Source: Lachnospiraceae bacterium | GTDB lineage: Bacteria > Bacillota > Clostridia > Lachnospirales > Lachnospiraceae | DNA length: 5,143 nt | Direction: 5' to 3' | Assembly (NCBI GenBank): GCA_900754855.1 | Contig: CAAEEI010000162.1 | Span: 1-5,143 of the forward strand | Part shown: positions 1 through 5,143 of the stretch, in pieces | Layout of the letters: each line of letters begins with the position of its first letter | Position numbering within the stretch: position 1 is the stretch's first letter | Notes under the pieces: model-generated | Database searches by the model: none | The model's input: only the letters and a program-made list of their open reading frames with translations | Told to the model about the DNA's origin: nothing | Made by a program: the position numbers and the translations under genes

Positions 1-14
1 AAAAGGGAAGGTGT

Positions 15-668
15 ATGCATTTGGGTAAAAAATATAAATCCCATGTAAAAGTCTATGGTATGCTTATCTTATGCGGATGGTTCATCTGGATACAATCAGT
101 AGAAGCAGCGCAGACGGTTTTTCCTGTAGCCACAGAAAAAGGAGATCCGTTTGGAATAGAGGCTTCCTTATTAAAGGGGAATGTGGTGAAAAATCAGGTG
201 AAGGACAGTGTGGAAAAAGGGGGGAGCGCAGGAAGGACGACCAGCCGTAAAGAGATGAAAAATCCGGAATGCTACGATGATCTCACCCCATCGGAAAGAA
301 ATATGCTGTATAAAGTGGTTTCCATGGAATGCGATACCGGTTATGAAGGTTCGCTGGCGGTGATCAGTTGCATGATGAATCGAACTCAGTCGGCAAAATA
401 TCCGGATGATCTGATGGAAGTGGTTCGGGAGGATTCGCAGTTTACCGCATATTATGATAAAGAAACCGGAACCTATCCGTATGTGGATCGTAAACCGTCT
501 GCGGAATGTATCGCCGCCGTGGATGATGCGTTAAATAAAGGAAAGAGAAATATTCCTTCCTATATTTTGTATTTCCGCTCTTCGGAATATAACTATCTTA
601 ATGGATATGAACGTTATGGACAAATTGGAGATAATACGTATTTTTATCTTTCGGAAGATAAACAATAG
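15..668 (+). CDS. Secreted cell wall hydrolase, SleB/CwlJ-type domain
   Basis: This 217-residue protein probably cleaves peptidoglycan outside the membrane, as SleB-family hydrolases do. The N-terminus has basic residues (KKYKSHVK), a hydrophobic core at about residues 16-26 and a likely signal peptidase site near VEAA (29-32), so export is expected. Residues about 33-85 form a polar linker with no recognisable LysM or peptidoglycan-binding repeats. The hydrolase domain covers about 88-214. It opens with LTPSERNMLYKVVSMECDTG, in which E105 matches the family's catalytic glutamate (AEA in better known members). SQFTAYYD (141-148), LYFRSS (185-190) and IGDNTYFY (204-211) match later family motifs. 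The start at 15 is preceded by GGGAAGG at 5-11. An in-frame ATG for M16 would remove the basic signal-peptide region and is less likely. Domain assignment is firm. A role in spore germination as opposed to vegetative wall turnover cannot be decided here, so no gene symbol is given. Confidence 0.85.
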   Translation: MHLGKKYKSHVKVYGMLILCGWFIWIQSVEAAQTVFPVATEKGDPFGIEASLLKGNVVKNQVKDSVEKGGSAGRTTSRKEMKNPECYDDLTPSERNMLYKVVSMECDTGYEGSLAVISCMMNRTQSAKYPDDLMEVVREDSQFTAYYDKETGTYPYVDRKPSAECIAAVDDALNKGKRNIPSYILYFRSSEYNYLNGYERYGQIGDNTYFYLSEDKQ

Positions 669-678
669 AAGGCACGAT

Positions 679-713
679 AAAAGAATCTTCTGTTTTCAGA
701 AAGAGCTTTTGTA
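679..713 (+). terminator. Possible intrinsic terminator after the hydrolase gene
   Basis: Eleven bases after the stop codon, AAAAG (679-683) and TCTTCTG (686-692) can pair with CAGAAAGA (697-704) and CTTTT (706-710) around a TTTT loop. The stem has one small internal loop and one bulge, and the T-run is part of the stem foot. The position suits a terminator, but the GC content of the stem is low, so the strength is uncertain. Confidence 0.4.
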
Positions 714-779
714 TCCGTGGAAAGGAATAAAGGAAAATCAGCCTGTGTGGACGGAGCCGATCTTTTGCGATATAGGGTA

Positions 780-808
780 TTGTACCGATTTTATAATTAT
801 GTTATGAT
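780..808 (+). promoter_or_regulatory. Candidate glnS promoter with extended -10
   Basis: TTGTAC at 780-785 (3 of 6 matches to TTGACA) and TATGAT at 803-808 (5 of 6 matches to TATAAT) are separated by exactly 17 bases. TGT directly precedes the -10, giving the extended TGn motif that compensates for a weak -35. Transcription would start near 815, leaving a leader of about 42 bases before glnS. This is too short for a T-box. Confidence 0.65.
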
Positions 809-844
809 AGAACGCAGTTGACAGGCTGATAACCTGCATTTTAC

Positions 845-850
845 AGGAGG
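845..850 (+). promoter_or_regulatory. Ribosome binding site that fixes the glnS start
   Basis: A perfect AGGAGG lies at 845-850. It directly abuts an ATG at 851, leaving no spacer, but sits 6 bases before the in-frame ATG at 857, which is a normal spacing. The second ATG is therefore the likely start. Confidence 0.85.
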
Positions 851-856
851 ATGACA

Positions 857-2518
857 ATGGAAGAGAATGTATCGAAAAATTTTATTGAACTTGCGATTGA
901 TAAAGATCTGGAAGAAGGCGTTTATGATCATGTGATGACTCGTTTTCCTCCGGAACCTAACGGCTATCTTCATATAGGACATGCCAAGGCTATTTTGTTA
1001 AATTATGGTCTGGCTGAAAAATATCATGGAAAATTTAATTTACGATTTGATGATACAAATCCAACCAAAGAAAAAGTGGAATTTGTAGAATCTATTAAAG
1101 AAGACGTACATTGGCTGGGCGCTGATTATGAGGATCGTCTGTTTTTTGCTTCCGATTACTTCGAACAGATGTATGAAGCGGCGGTAGCGCTGATCAAAAA
1201 AGGGAAAGCCTTTGTCTGTGATCTTACGCCGGAGGAAATCCGTGCCTACAGAGGAACGTTAAAAGAACCTGGGAAAGAAAGTCCGTACCGGAATCGTTCT
1301 GTCGAAGAAAATCTTGATTTATTTGCACGGATGAAAAACGGAGAGTTTAAAGACGGGGAAAAAGTTCTTCGGGCAAAAATTGATATGGCCAGTGGAAATA
1401 TGAACATGCGTGATCCGATTCTTTATCGCGTATCCCATATGCAGCATCATAATACCGGCGATCAATGGTGTATTTATCCGATGTATGATTTTGCACACCC
1501 GATCGAGGATGCCATTGAGGGAGTGACCCATTCCATCTGTACGCTGGAATTTGAAGATCATCGTCCGCTATACGACTGGGTTGTTCGTGAAGTGGGCTTT
1601 GCACAGCCGCCAAGACAGATTGAATTTGCAAAGATGTACCTGACCAATGTCATCACCGGAAAACGATATATTAAAAAACTGGTGGAAGATGGCATCGTGG
1701 ACGGCTGGGATGACCCGCGTCTGGTTTCCATTGCCGCATTGCGAAGAAGGGGATTTACACCGGAATCCATCCGTACATTTATTGAACTGGCTGGTATTTC
1801 CAAGGCGCAGAGTTCCGTGGATTATGCTATGCTGGAATTTTGTATCCGTGATGATCTGAAATTGAAAAAATCCAGAATGATGTCAGTTCTTGATCCGGTC
1901 AAGGTAATTATTACCAATTATCCGGAAGGACAGGTTGAATATCTGGACGTGGAAAATAATAAAGAAAACGAAGAACTGGGTATGCGTAAAGTTGCTTTTG
2001 GCCGTGAGTTATATATCGAAAGAGATGACTTCATGATTGAACCGCCGAAGAAGTATTTCCGTCTCTATCCGGGCAATGAGGTGCGGTTGATGAATGCTTA
2101 TTTTGTAACCTGTACCGATTACAAGACGGATGAAAACGGAAAAGTTACGGAGATTTACTGTACTTATGATCCGGAAACCAAGAGCGGAAGCGGATTTACC
2201 GGAAGAAAAGTAAAGGGAACGATCCACTGGGTATCTGCGGCAGAATGCGTGGATGCGGAAGTTCGTCTTTACGAAAACATTGTGGATGAAGAAAAGGGTG
2301 TATATAACGAAGATGGCAGCCTGAACCTGAATCCGAATTCTCTGACCGTTTTATCCCATTGTAAGCTGGAAGCGGATTTAAAAGACGCACAGGCTTATGA
2401 CAGTTTCCAGTTCGTTCGTAACGGTTATTTCTGCTGCGATGCCAAGGACAGCAGCAAAGACCATCTGGTCTTTAACCGCATTGTTTCTCTGAAAAGTTCA
2501 TATAAACCAAAAAAATAA
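857..2518 (+). CDS. glnS: Glutaminyl-tRNA synthetase (GlnRS)
   Basis: This class I aminoacyl-tRNA synthetase charges tRNA-Gln with glutamine in the cytoplasm, using ATP. At 553 residues it is nearly the length of the E. coli enzyme (554) and appears complete. The catalytic Rossmann domain carries PPEPNGYLHIGHAKA at 31-45, with HIGH at 39-42. RFDDTNP (63-69), RAKIDMASG (172-180), CIYPMYDFAHPIEDAIEG (205-222) and LEFEDHRPLYDW (230-241) are GlnRS landmarks, as is GWDDPR (283-288). The C-terminal anticodon-binding beta-barrels follow from about 340, with VLDPVK (344-349), GRELYIERDDF (382-392), GNEVRLMNAY (406-415) and GRKVKGTIHWVSA (449-461). The KMSKS loop is unusual: the VMSKRKL of the E. coli protein is replaced by VITGKRYIKKL, with K269 as the probable catalytic lysine. 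The start at 857 was preferred over 851 because of ribosome binding site spacing. GlnRS rather than GluRS is supported by the HIGH region and the two-barrel C-terminus. The gene appears to be monocistronic. Confidence 0.96.
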   Translation: MEENVSKNFIELAIDKDLEEGVYDHVMTRFPPEPNGYLHIGHAKAILLNYGLAEKYHGKFNLRFDDTNPTKEKVEFVESIKEDVHWLGADYEDRLFFASDYFEQMYEAAVALIKKGKAFVCDLTPEEIRAYRGTLKEPGKESPYRNRSVEENLDLFARMKNGEFKDGEKVLRAKIDMASGNMNMRDPILYRVSHMQHHNTGDQWCIYPMYDFAHPIEDAIEGVTHSICTLEFEDHRPLYDWVVREVGFAQPPRQIEFAKMYLTNVITGKRYIKKLVEDGIVDGWDDPRLVSIAALRRRGFTPESIRTFIELAGISKAQSSVDYAMLEFCIRDDLKLKKSRMMSVLDPVKVIITNYPEGQVEYLDVENNKENEELGMRKVAFGRELYIERDDFMIEPPKKYFRLYPGNEVRLMNAYFVTCTDYKTDENGKVTEIYCTYDPETKSGSGFTGRKVKGTIHWVSAAECVDAEVRLYENIVDEEKGVYNEDGSLNLNPNSLTVLSHCKLEADLKDAQAYDSFQFVRNGYFCCDAKDSSKDHLVFNRIVSLKSSYKPKK

Positions 2519-2553
2519 CGGTGAAGAATAAATAAAGACTGGATAATGCGAAG

Positions 2554-2590
2554 AAAAAAGAATAAAATTGTACATTTTACTTGTTTTTTT
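2554..2590 (+). terminator. Weak AT-only hairpin with T-run after glnS
   Basis: AAAAAAG (2554-2560) and TAAAAT (2563-2568) can pair with ATTTTACTT (2574-2582) and the following T7 run (2584-2590) around a TTGTAC-like loop. Almost no GC pairs are present, so this is only a tentative glnS terminator. The T-run also overlaps the proposed -35 region of the next promoter. Confidence 0.2.
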
Positions 2591-2609
2591 GTAGTGTTCA
2601 TGGGATAAT
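2581..2609 (+). promoter_or_regulatory. Candidate nfnAB promoter
   Basis: GATAAT at 2604-2609 (5 of 6 matches to TATAAT) lies 17 bases after TTGTTT at 2581-2586 (TTG matches, remainder weak). Transcription would start around 2616, leaving a leader of about 60 bases that contains the inverted repeat at 2620-2650. The weak -35 would suit a regulated promoter. Confidence 0.5.
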
Positions 2610-2619
2610 ATCAACAGTA

Positions 2620-2650
2620 CACACATGAGTGACGTTGTCACTTATGTGTG
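2620..2650 (+). promoter_or_regulatory. 14-bp inverted repeat ahead of nfnA (operator or leader hairpin)
   Basis: CACACATGAGTGAC (2620-2633) and GTCACTTATGTGTG (2637-2650) are inverted copies around a GTT spacer. Thirteen of 14 positions are Watson-Crick pairs and the other would be G-U in RNA. It begins a few bases after the predicted transcription start and ends 12 bases before the ribosome binding site. It could be an operator for a dimeric repressor or an RNA hairpin at the 5' end of the transcript. The short ATATTTT tail is a poor terminator tract. It does not resemble the Rex site TTGTTAA-N4-TTAACAA. The symmetry is certain, the function is not. Confidence 0.7.
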
Positions 2651-2661
2651 ATATTTTAAGT

Positions 2662-2668
2662 GAGGTGG
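2662..2668 (+). promoter_or_regulatory. Ribosome binding site of nfnA
   Basis: GAGGTGG lies 7 bases before the ATG at 2676, a strong site at normal spacing. It supports this start and efficient translation. Confidence 0.8.
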
Positions 2669-2675
2669 AAAACAC

Positions 2676-3497
2676 ATGTACAAAATTGTAAAAAAACAGT
2701 CACTGAATAATGCAGTGGAACTGATGGAGATTCATGCTCCATTTGTGGCTAGAAAATGTGAGCCGGGACAGTTTATCATTATTCGTGTGGATGAAGAAGG
2801 AGAGAGAGTTCCTCTGACGATTGCCGATTATGATCGTGAAAAAGAAACGGTAACGATTATTTATCAGGTTGTTGGCTACAGTACAGAACTTTTAAGCAAA
2901 AAAGAAGAAGGCGACTATGTTGCTGACTTTGTTGGTCCTCTGGGTATGCCTGCTGTTCTGGAAAAGAAAGAACATAAAGTCATCGGTGTAGCCGGCGGTG
3001 TAGGCGCAGCTCCTTTATACCCACAGTTGCGTAAACTGGCTGCATTGGGAACAAAGGTGGATGTAATCATTGGTGGTAAGAGCGCAGAATATGTTCTTCT
3101 GGCTGATCAGTTCAGAGAGTTCTGCGATAATGTGTACATTGCAACAGATGACGGAAGTCTTGGAACAAAAGGCTTCGTAACAACCGTACTTCAGGATCTG
3201 CTGGATAAAGGAGAGGTGTACGATGAATGTATTGCCATCGGTCCGCTGATCATGATGAAGAATGTGGTTAATGTGACCCGTCCATTGGATCTGCATACTA
3301 TGGTTTCCCTGAACCCGATCATGATTGACGGTACAGGTATGTGCGGTGGATGCCGTGTAACTGTAGATGGAGAGACTAAATTTGCCTGTGTAGACGGACC
3401 TGACTTCGACGGATTTAAAGTAGATTTTGATGAATGTATGAAGAGACAGGGCTTCTATAAAGAAGAAGAACATCAGTGCAAAATTGGAAGGGGTTGA
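2676..3497 (+). CDS. nfnA: NfnA: FAD/[2Fe-2S] small subunit of NADH-dependent ferredoxin:NADP+ oxidoreductase
   Basis: This 273-residue cytoplasmic protein belongs to the ferredoxin-NADP+ reductase-like family that includes dihydroorotate dehydrogenase electron transfer subunits and sulfide dehydrogenase beta subunits. An FAD-binding barrel covers about 1-97, with PGQFIIIRV (30-38) and ERVPLTIAD (43-51). The NAD(H) domain follows with GVAGGVGAAPLYPQ (104-117), GGKS (133-136) and IGP (188-190). A C-terminal loop, IDGTGMCGGC (217-226) plus FACVDGP (236-242), provides C223, C226 and C238 for a [2Fe-2S] cluster. D218 is the probable fourth ligand, as in characterised Nfn, where one aspartate and three cysteines are reported. 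The adjacent nfnB makes the bifurcating Nfn complex the best reading: this subunit would exchange electrons with NADH. A dihydroorotate dehydrogenase partner (PyrK) is unlikely because no pyrD lies nearby and the downstream gene is GltD-like. In many annotations it would appear only as a sulfide/dihydroorotate dehydrogenase-like FAD/NAD-binding protein. Confidence 0.9.
   Translation: MYKIVKKQSLNNAVELMEIHAPFVARKCEPGQFIIIRVDEEGERVPLTIADYDREKETVTIIYQVVGYSTELLSKKEEGDYVADFVGPLGMPAVLEKKEHKVIGVAGGVGAAPLYPQLRKLAALGTKVDVIIGGKSAEYVLLADQFREFCDNVYIATDDGSLGTKGFVTTVLQDLLDKGEVYDECIAIGPLIMMKNVVNVTRPLDLHTMVSLNPIMIDGTGMCGGCRVTVDGETKFACVDGPDFDGFKVDFDECMKRQGFYKEEEHQCKIGRG
3486..3493 (+). promoter_or_regulatory. 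Ribosome binding site of nfnB, inside the end of nfnA
   Basis: GGAAGGGG lies within the last codons of nfnA, about 11 bases before the ATG at 3505. An in-frame TTG at 3484 overlaps this purine tract and has no site of its own, so ATG 3505 is preferred. The arrangement suggests translational coupling of the two subunits. Confidence 0.6.
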
Positions 3498-3504
3498 AAA
3501 GAAG

Positions 3505-4902
3505 ATGGCAAAAAAGAATATGAGTCTGACCAAAGTGCCGATGCCGGAACAGGCGCCAGACGTAAGAAATAAAAACTTCGAAGAGGTGGCTCTCGGTTAT
3601 ACCGCAGAGATGGCGATGGAAGAAGCATCCCGCTGCCTGAACTGTAAAAATAAACCATGTGTAAACGGATGCCCAGTTAACGTACCGATTCCTGAATTTA
3701 TTGAAAAAGTTGCTGCCGGAGATTTCGAAGGCGCATACGAAGTAATCACCAGTGAGAATGCGCTTCCGGCAATCTGTGGCCGCGTATGCCCACAGGAAAA
3801 CCAGTGTGAAGGAAAATGTGTCCGTGGAATCAAGGGAGAACCTGTTGGTATCGGACGTATGGAACGTTTCGTTGCCGATTATCATATGGCACATGCCAAA
3901 CCGGTGGAAGTGAACATCGAGAAAAATGGCAAAAAAGTAGCGGTTGTTGGTTCTGGCCCATCCGGTATCACCTGTGCCGGGGAACTGATCAAAAAGGGAT
4001 ATGAAGTAACCGTATTTGAAGCTTTACATAAAGCCGGCGGTGTATTAAGCTATGGTATTCCTGAGTTCCGTCTGCCAAAAGCACTGGTAGCCAGAGAAAT
4101 TAAAAGTGTAGAAGATCTGGGAGTTAAGATCGAGCCTAACGTTATCGTTGGACGTTCCATCACCATCGACGAGCTGATGGAAGACGGTTATGACGCAGTT
4201 TTCGTTGGAAGCGGCGCAGGCCTTCCTCGTTTCTTAAATATTCCTGGAGAAAACCTTCTTGGCGTATACTCTGCCAATGAGTTCCTGACTCGTGTTAACC
4301 TGATGAAAGGATATAAATTCCCGGAAACACCTACACCAGTCAGAATTGGTAAAAAAGTAGCGGTCGTTGGCGCTGGTAACGTAGCGATGGATGCAGCCAG
4401 AACAGCGAAACGTCTGGGTGCGGAAGAAGTATATATCGTATATCGTCGTAGTGAAGAGGAAGCGCCAGCCAGACTGGAAGAACTTCATCACGCAAAAGAA
4501 GAAGGAATCATCTTTAAATTCCTCAATAACCCATGTGCAATTCTCGGTGATGAAAATGGACAGGTTAAGGGAATGGAAGTCATCAAACAGCAGCTTGGTG
4601 AACCAGATGCATCAGGAAGAAGACGTCCGGAAGCGATCGAAGGATCCAACTATGTTCTTGATGTAGAGACGGTAGTCATTGCCATCGGACAGAGTCCAAA
4701 CCCACTGATCCGTCAGACCACACCAGGGCTGGATTGCGAGAAATGGGGAGGAATCATCGTTAACGAAGAAACAATGGAATCTTCCAAAGAAAACGTATAC
4801 GCTGGTGGAGACACGGTAACTGGCGCAGCAACGGTTATCCTTGCCATGGGAGCAGGAAAACGTGCAGCAGCAGCCATTGACGAAAAACTTTCCGGTAAAT
4901 AA
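3505..4902 (+). CDS. nfnB: NfnB: large subunit of Nfn, GltD-like NADPH oxidoreductase
   Basis: This 465-residue protein matches the glutamate synthase small subunit (GltD) fold and the length of NfnB. An N-terminal Fe-S domain has cysteines C44, C47, C52, C56 and then C91, C95, C101, C105, enough for two [4Fe-4S] clusters. By analogy with dihydropyrimidine dehydrogenase, one site may use a non-cysteine ligand, perhaps E120 in GRMERF; this is inferred. The FAD-binding Rossmann motif is VAVVGSGPSG (145-154). The NADP(H) domain has VAVVGAGNVAMDAA (285-298) and RRSEE (314-318), whose arginines suit the 2'-phosphate of NADPH. YAGGDTVTG (432-440) closes the FAD site. In Nfn this subunit holds the bifurcating FAD and exchanges electrons with ferredoxin and NADPH. 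It starts 7 bases after the nfnA stop and ends before a strong terminator, so the two are one operon. It could be labelled glutamate synthase small subunit, but no large subunit is present here. Confidence 0.92.
   Translation: MAKKNMSLTKVPMPEQAPDVRNKNFEEVALGYTAEMAMEEASRCLNCKNKPCVNGCPVNVPIPEFIEKVAAGDFEGAYEVITSENALPAICGRVCPQENQCEGKCVRGIKGEPVGIGRMERFVADYHMAHAKPVEVNIEKNGKKVAVVGSGPSGITCAGELIKKGYEVTVFEALHKAGGVLSYGIPEFRLPKALVAREIKSVEDLGVKIEPNVIVGRSITIDELMEDGYDAVFVGSGAGLPRFLNIPGENLLGVYSANEFLTRVNLMKGYKFPETPTPVRIGKKVAVVGAGNVAMDAARTAKRLGAEEVYIVYRRSEEEAPARLEELHHAKEEGIIFKFLNNPCAILGDENGQVKGMEVIKQQLGEPDASGRRRPEAIEGSNYVLDVETVVIAIGQSPNPLIRQTTPGLDCEKWGGIIVNEETMESSKENVYAGGDTVTGAATVILAMGAGKRAAAAIDEKLSGK
3927..4376 (+). 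repeat. Internal direct repeat encoding the two Rossmann motifs of nfnB
   Basis: A 30-base segment at 3927-3956 recurs at 4347-4376 with 26 of 30 identities, 420 bases (140 codons) apart and in the same frame. Both encode GKKVAVVG followed by SG or AG, the FAD and NADP(H) glycine motifs. It reflects the related dinucleotide-binding folds together with near-identical codon choice and is not a mobile repeat. Confidence 0.6.
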
Positions 4903-5006
4903 TATACCGGCAATCCCTTACCAAAAAGCAGTGATTCACAAAGCAGGAATAAAAATAAAATATCTGATCAAAGGGCGTCATTCGGACGGCCGTTGATGTA
5001 AACTGT

Positions 5007-5060
5007 AAAGGCGGTGAACCTGTTCTTTTATAAAAAAGAAGGTTACCGCCTTTATTTGTT
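5007..5060 (+). terminator. Strong intrinsic terminator of nfnAB, possibly bidirectional
   Basis: AAAGGCGGTGAACC (5007-5020) pairs with GGTTACCGCCTTT (5041-5053) with a single bulged G. Inside, TTCTTTT pairs with AAAAGAA, giving a long hairpin with a very small loop. TTTATTTGTT follows on the + strand. On the minus strand the stem is followed by TTTACAGTTT, so it may also stop a convergent transcript. The 104 bases between nfnB and the hairpin (4903-5006) hold no gene or recognisable site. Confidence 0.85.
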
Positions 5061-5069
5061 AAAAAAATA

Positions 5070-5143
5070 TCATATTTTCCGGAAAAAGCGCTCCATGAAT
5101 GAAGCGGAGACCTCGGGGATTTCAGATGGCAGCATGAAATTCT
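5070..5143 (-). CDS. Possible 3' end of a convergent gene (partial)
   Basis: On the minus strand a frame open from the window edge reads NFMLPSEIPEVSASFMERFF then RKI and stops at TGA (5070-5072). The composition looks like a real, helix-forming protein C-terminus. The stop lies 10 bases from the shared terminator hairpin, which is where a convergent gene would end. Only 23 residues are visible, so no family can be named. The + strand is also open here, with an ATG at 5095 but no convincing ribosome binding site, so this remains a tentative call. Confidence 0.4.
   Translation of the reverse strand, partial: NFMLPSEIPEVSASFMERFFRKI

Noticed and set aside
601..807. Small + strand open frame overlapping the hydrolase gene end and the gap before glnS
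   Set aside because: It starts inside the hydrolase coding region with no ribosome binding site and runs through the proposed terminator and promoter.
818..823. Perfect TTGACA -35 box upstream of glnS
   Set aside because: The bases 17 positions downstream (TTACAG at 841-846) are not a -10, and a start there would remove the ribosome binding site. The promoter at 780-808 is better.
669..856. T-box riboswitch ahead of glnS
   Set aside because: The predicted leader is about 42 bases, there is no T-box consensus sequence and no antiterminator/terminator pair before the ribosome binding site.
2620..2650. Rex-type redox operator
   Set aside because: The half-sites do not contain TTGTTAA or TTAACAA and the spacing differs, so Rex control is not supported by this element.
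2625..2651. Eight-codon leader peptide (MSDVVTYV) inside the palindrome before nfnA
   Set aside because: There is no ribosome binding site ahead of it and no run of a regulatory amino acid. The frame is explained by the palindrome itself.
3015..3533. 172-codon open frame on the minus strand across nfnA
   Set aside because: It lies wholly antisense to a well-supported gene and its translation is rich in Phe, Ser, His and Thr from the complement of coding DNA. It has no recognisable domain.
3415..3894. 159-codon open frame on the minus strand across the nfnA/nfnB junction
   Set aside because: It runs antisense through the conserved Fe-S domain of nfnB and spans the operon junction. Its Cys/Phe-rich content looks like a shadow frame.
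5095..5143. + strand gene start at ATG 5095
   Set aside because: The frame is open to the window end, but no ribosome binding site or promoter is visible ahead of it, and the minus-strand reading with a stop next to the terminator fits better.

Overview
The window looks like ordinary chromosomal DNA from a low-to-mid GC anaerobic Firmicute. It is most likely a member of the Clostridia, probably Lachnospiraceae. This rests on strong AGGAGG-type ribosome binding sites, short AT-rich intergenic gaps, a SleB-type cell wall hydrolase, a bacterial glutaminyl-tRNA synthetase and an NfnAB pair typical of ferredoxin-based anaerobes. The taxonomic call is an inference from gene content and style, not from a marker gene.

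Layout, left to right on the + strand. (1) 15-668 encodes a secreted cell wall hydrolase with an N-terminal signal peptide and a C-terminal SleB/CwlJ-type domain, followed by a weak hairpin terminator. (2) An extended -10 promoter near 780-808 drives glnS. Its start is best placed at 857, not at the ATG six bases upstream, because of the spacing from AGGAGG. The enzyme is full length but carries a divergent KMSKS loop. (3) A 157-base gap holds a candidate promoter and a striking 14-bp inverted repeat just downstream of the predicted transcription start. (4) nfnA (2676-3497) and nfnB (3505-4902) form a tight two-gene operon separated by 7 bases. It ends at a strong hairpin terminator at 5007-5060. 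(5) The last 74 bases may be the 3' end of a convergent minus-strand gene that shares this terminator.

The nfn pair should form a cytoplasmic flavin and iron-sulfur complex. It would couple NADH and reduced ferredoxin oxidation to NADP+ reduction (or the reverse) and so balance the reductant pools of a fermenter. glnS belongs to translation, and the hydrolase acts outside the membrane on peptidoglycan. The three units appear to be transcribed separately and share no obvious pathway.

I found no mobile element, CRISPR array, tRNA, rRNA or recognisable riboswitch, and nothing that looks like a new multi-gene system. The observations most worth checking are the KMSKS variant in GlnRS and the palindrome ahead of nfnA.
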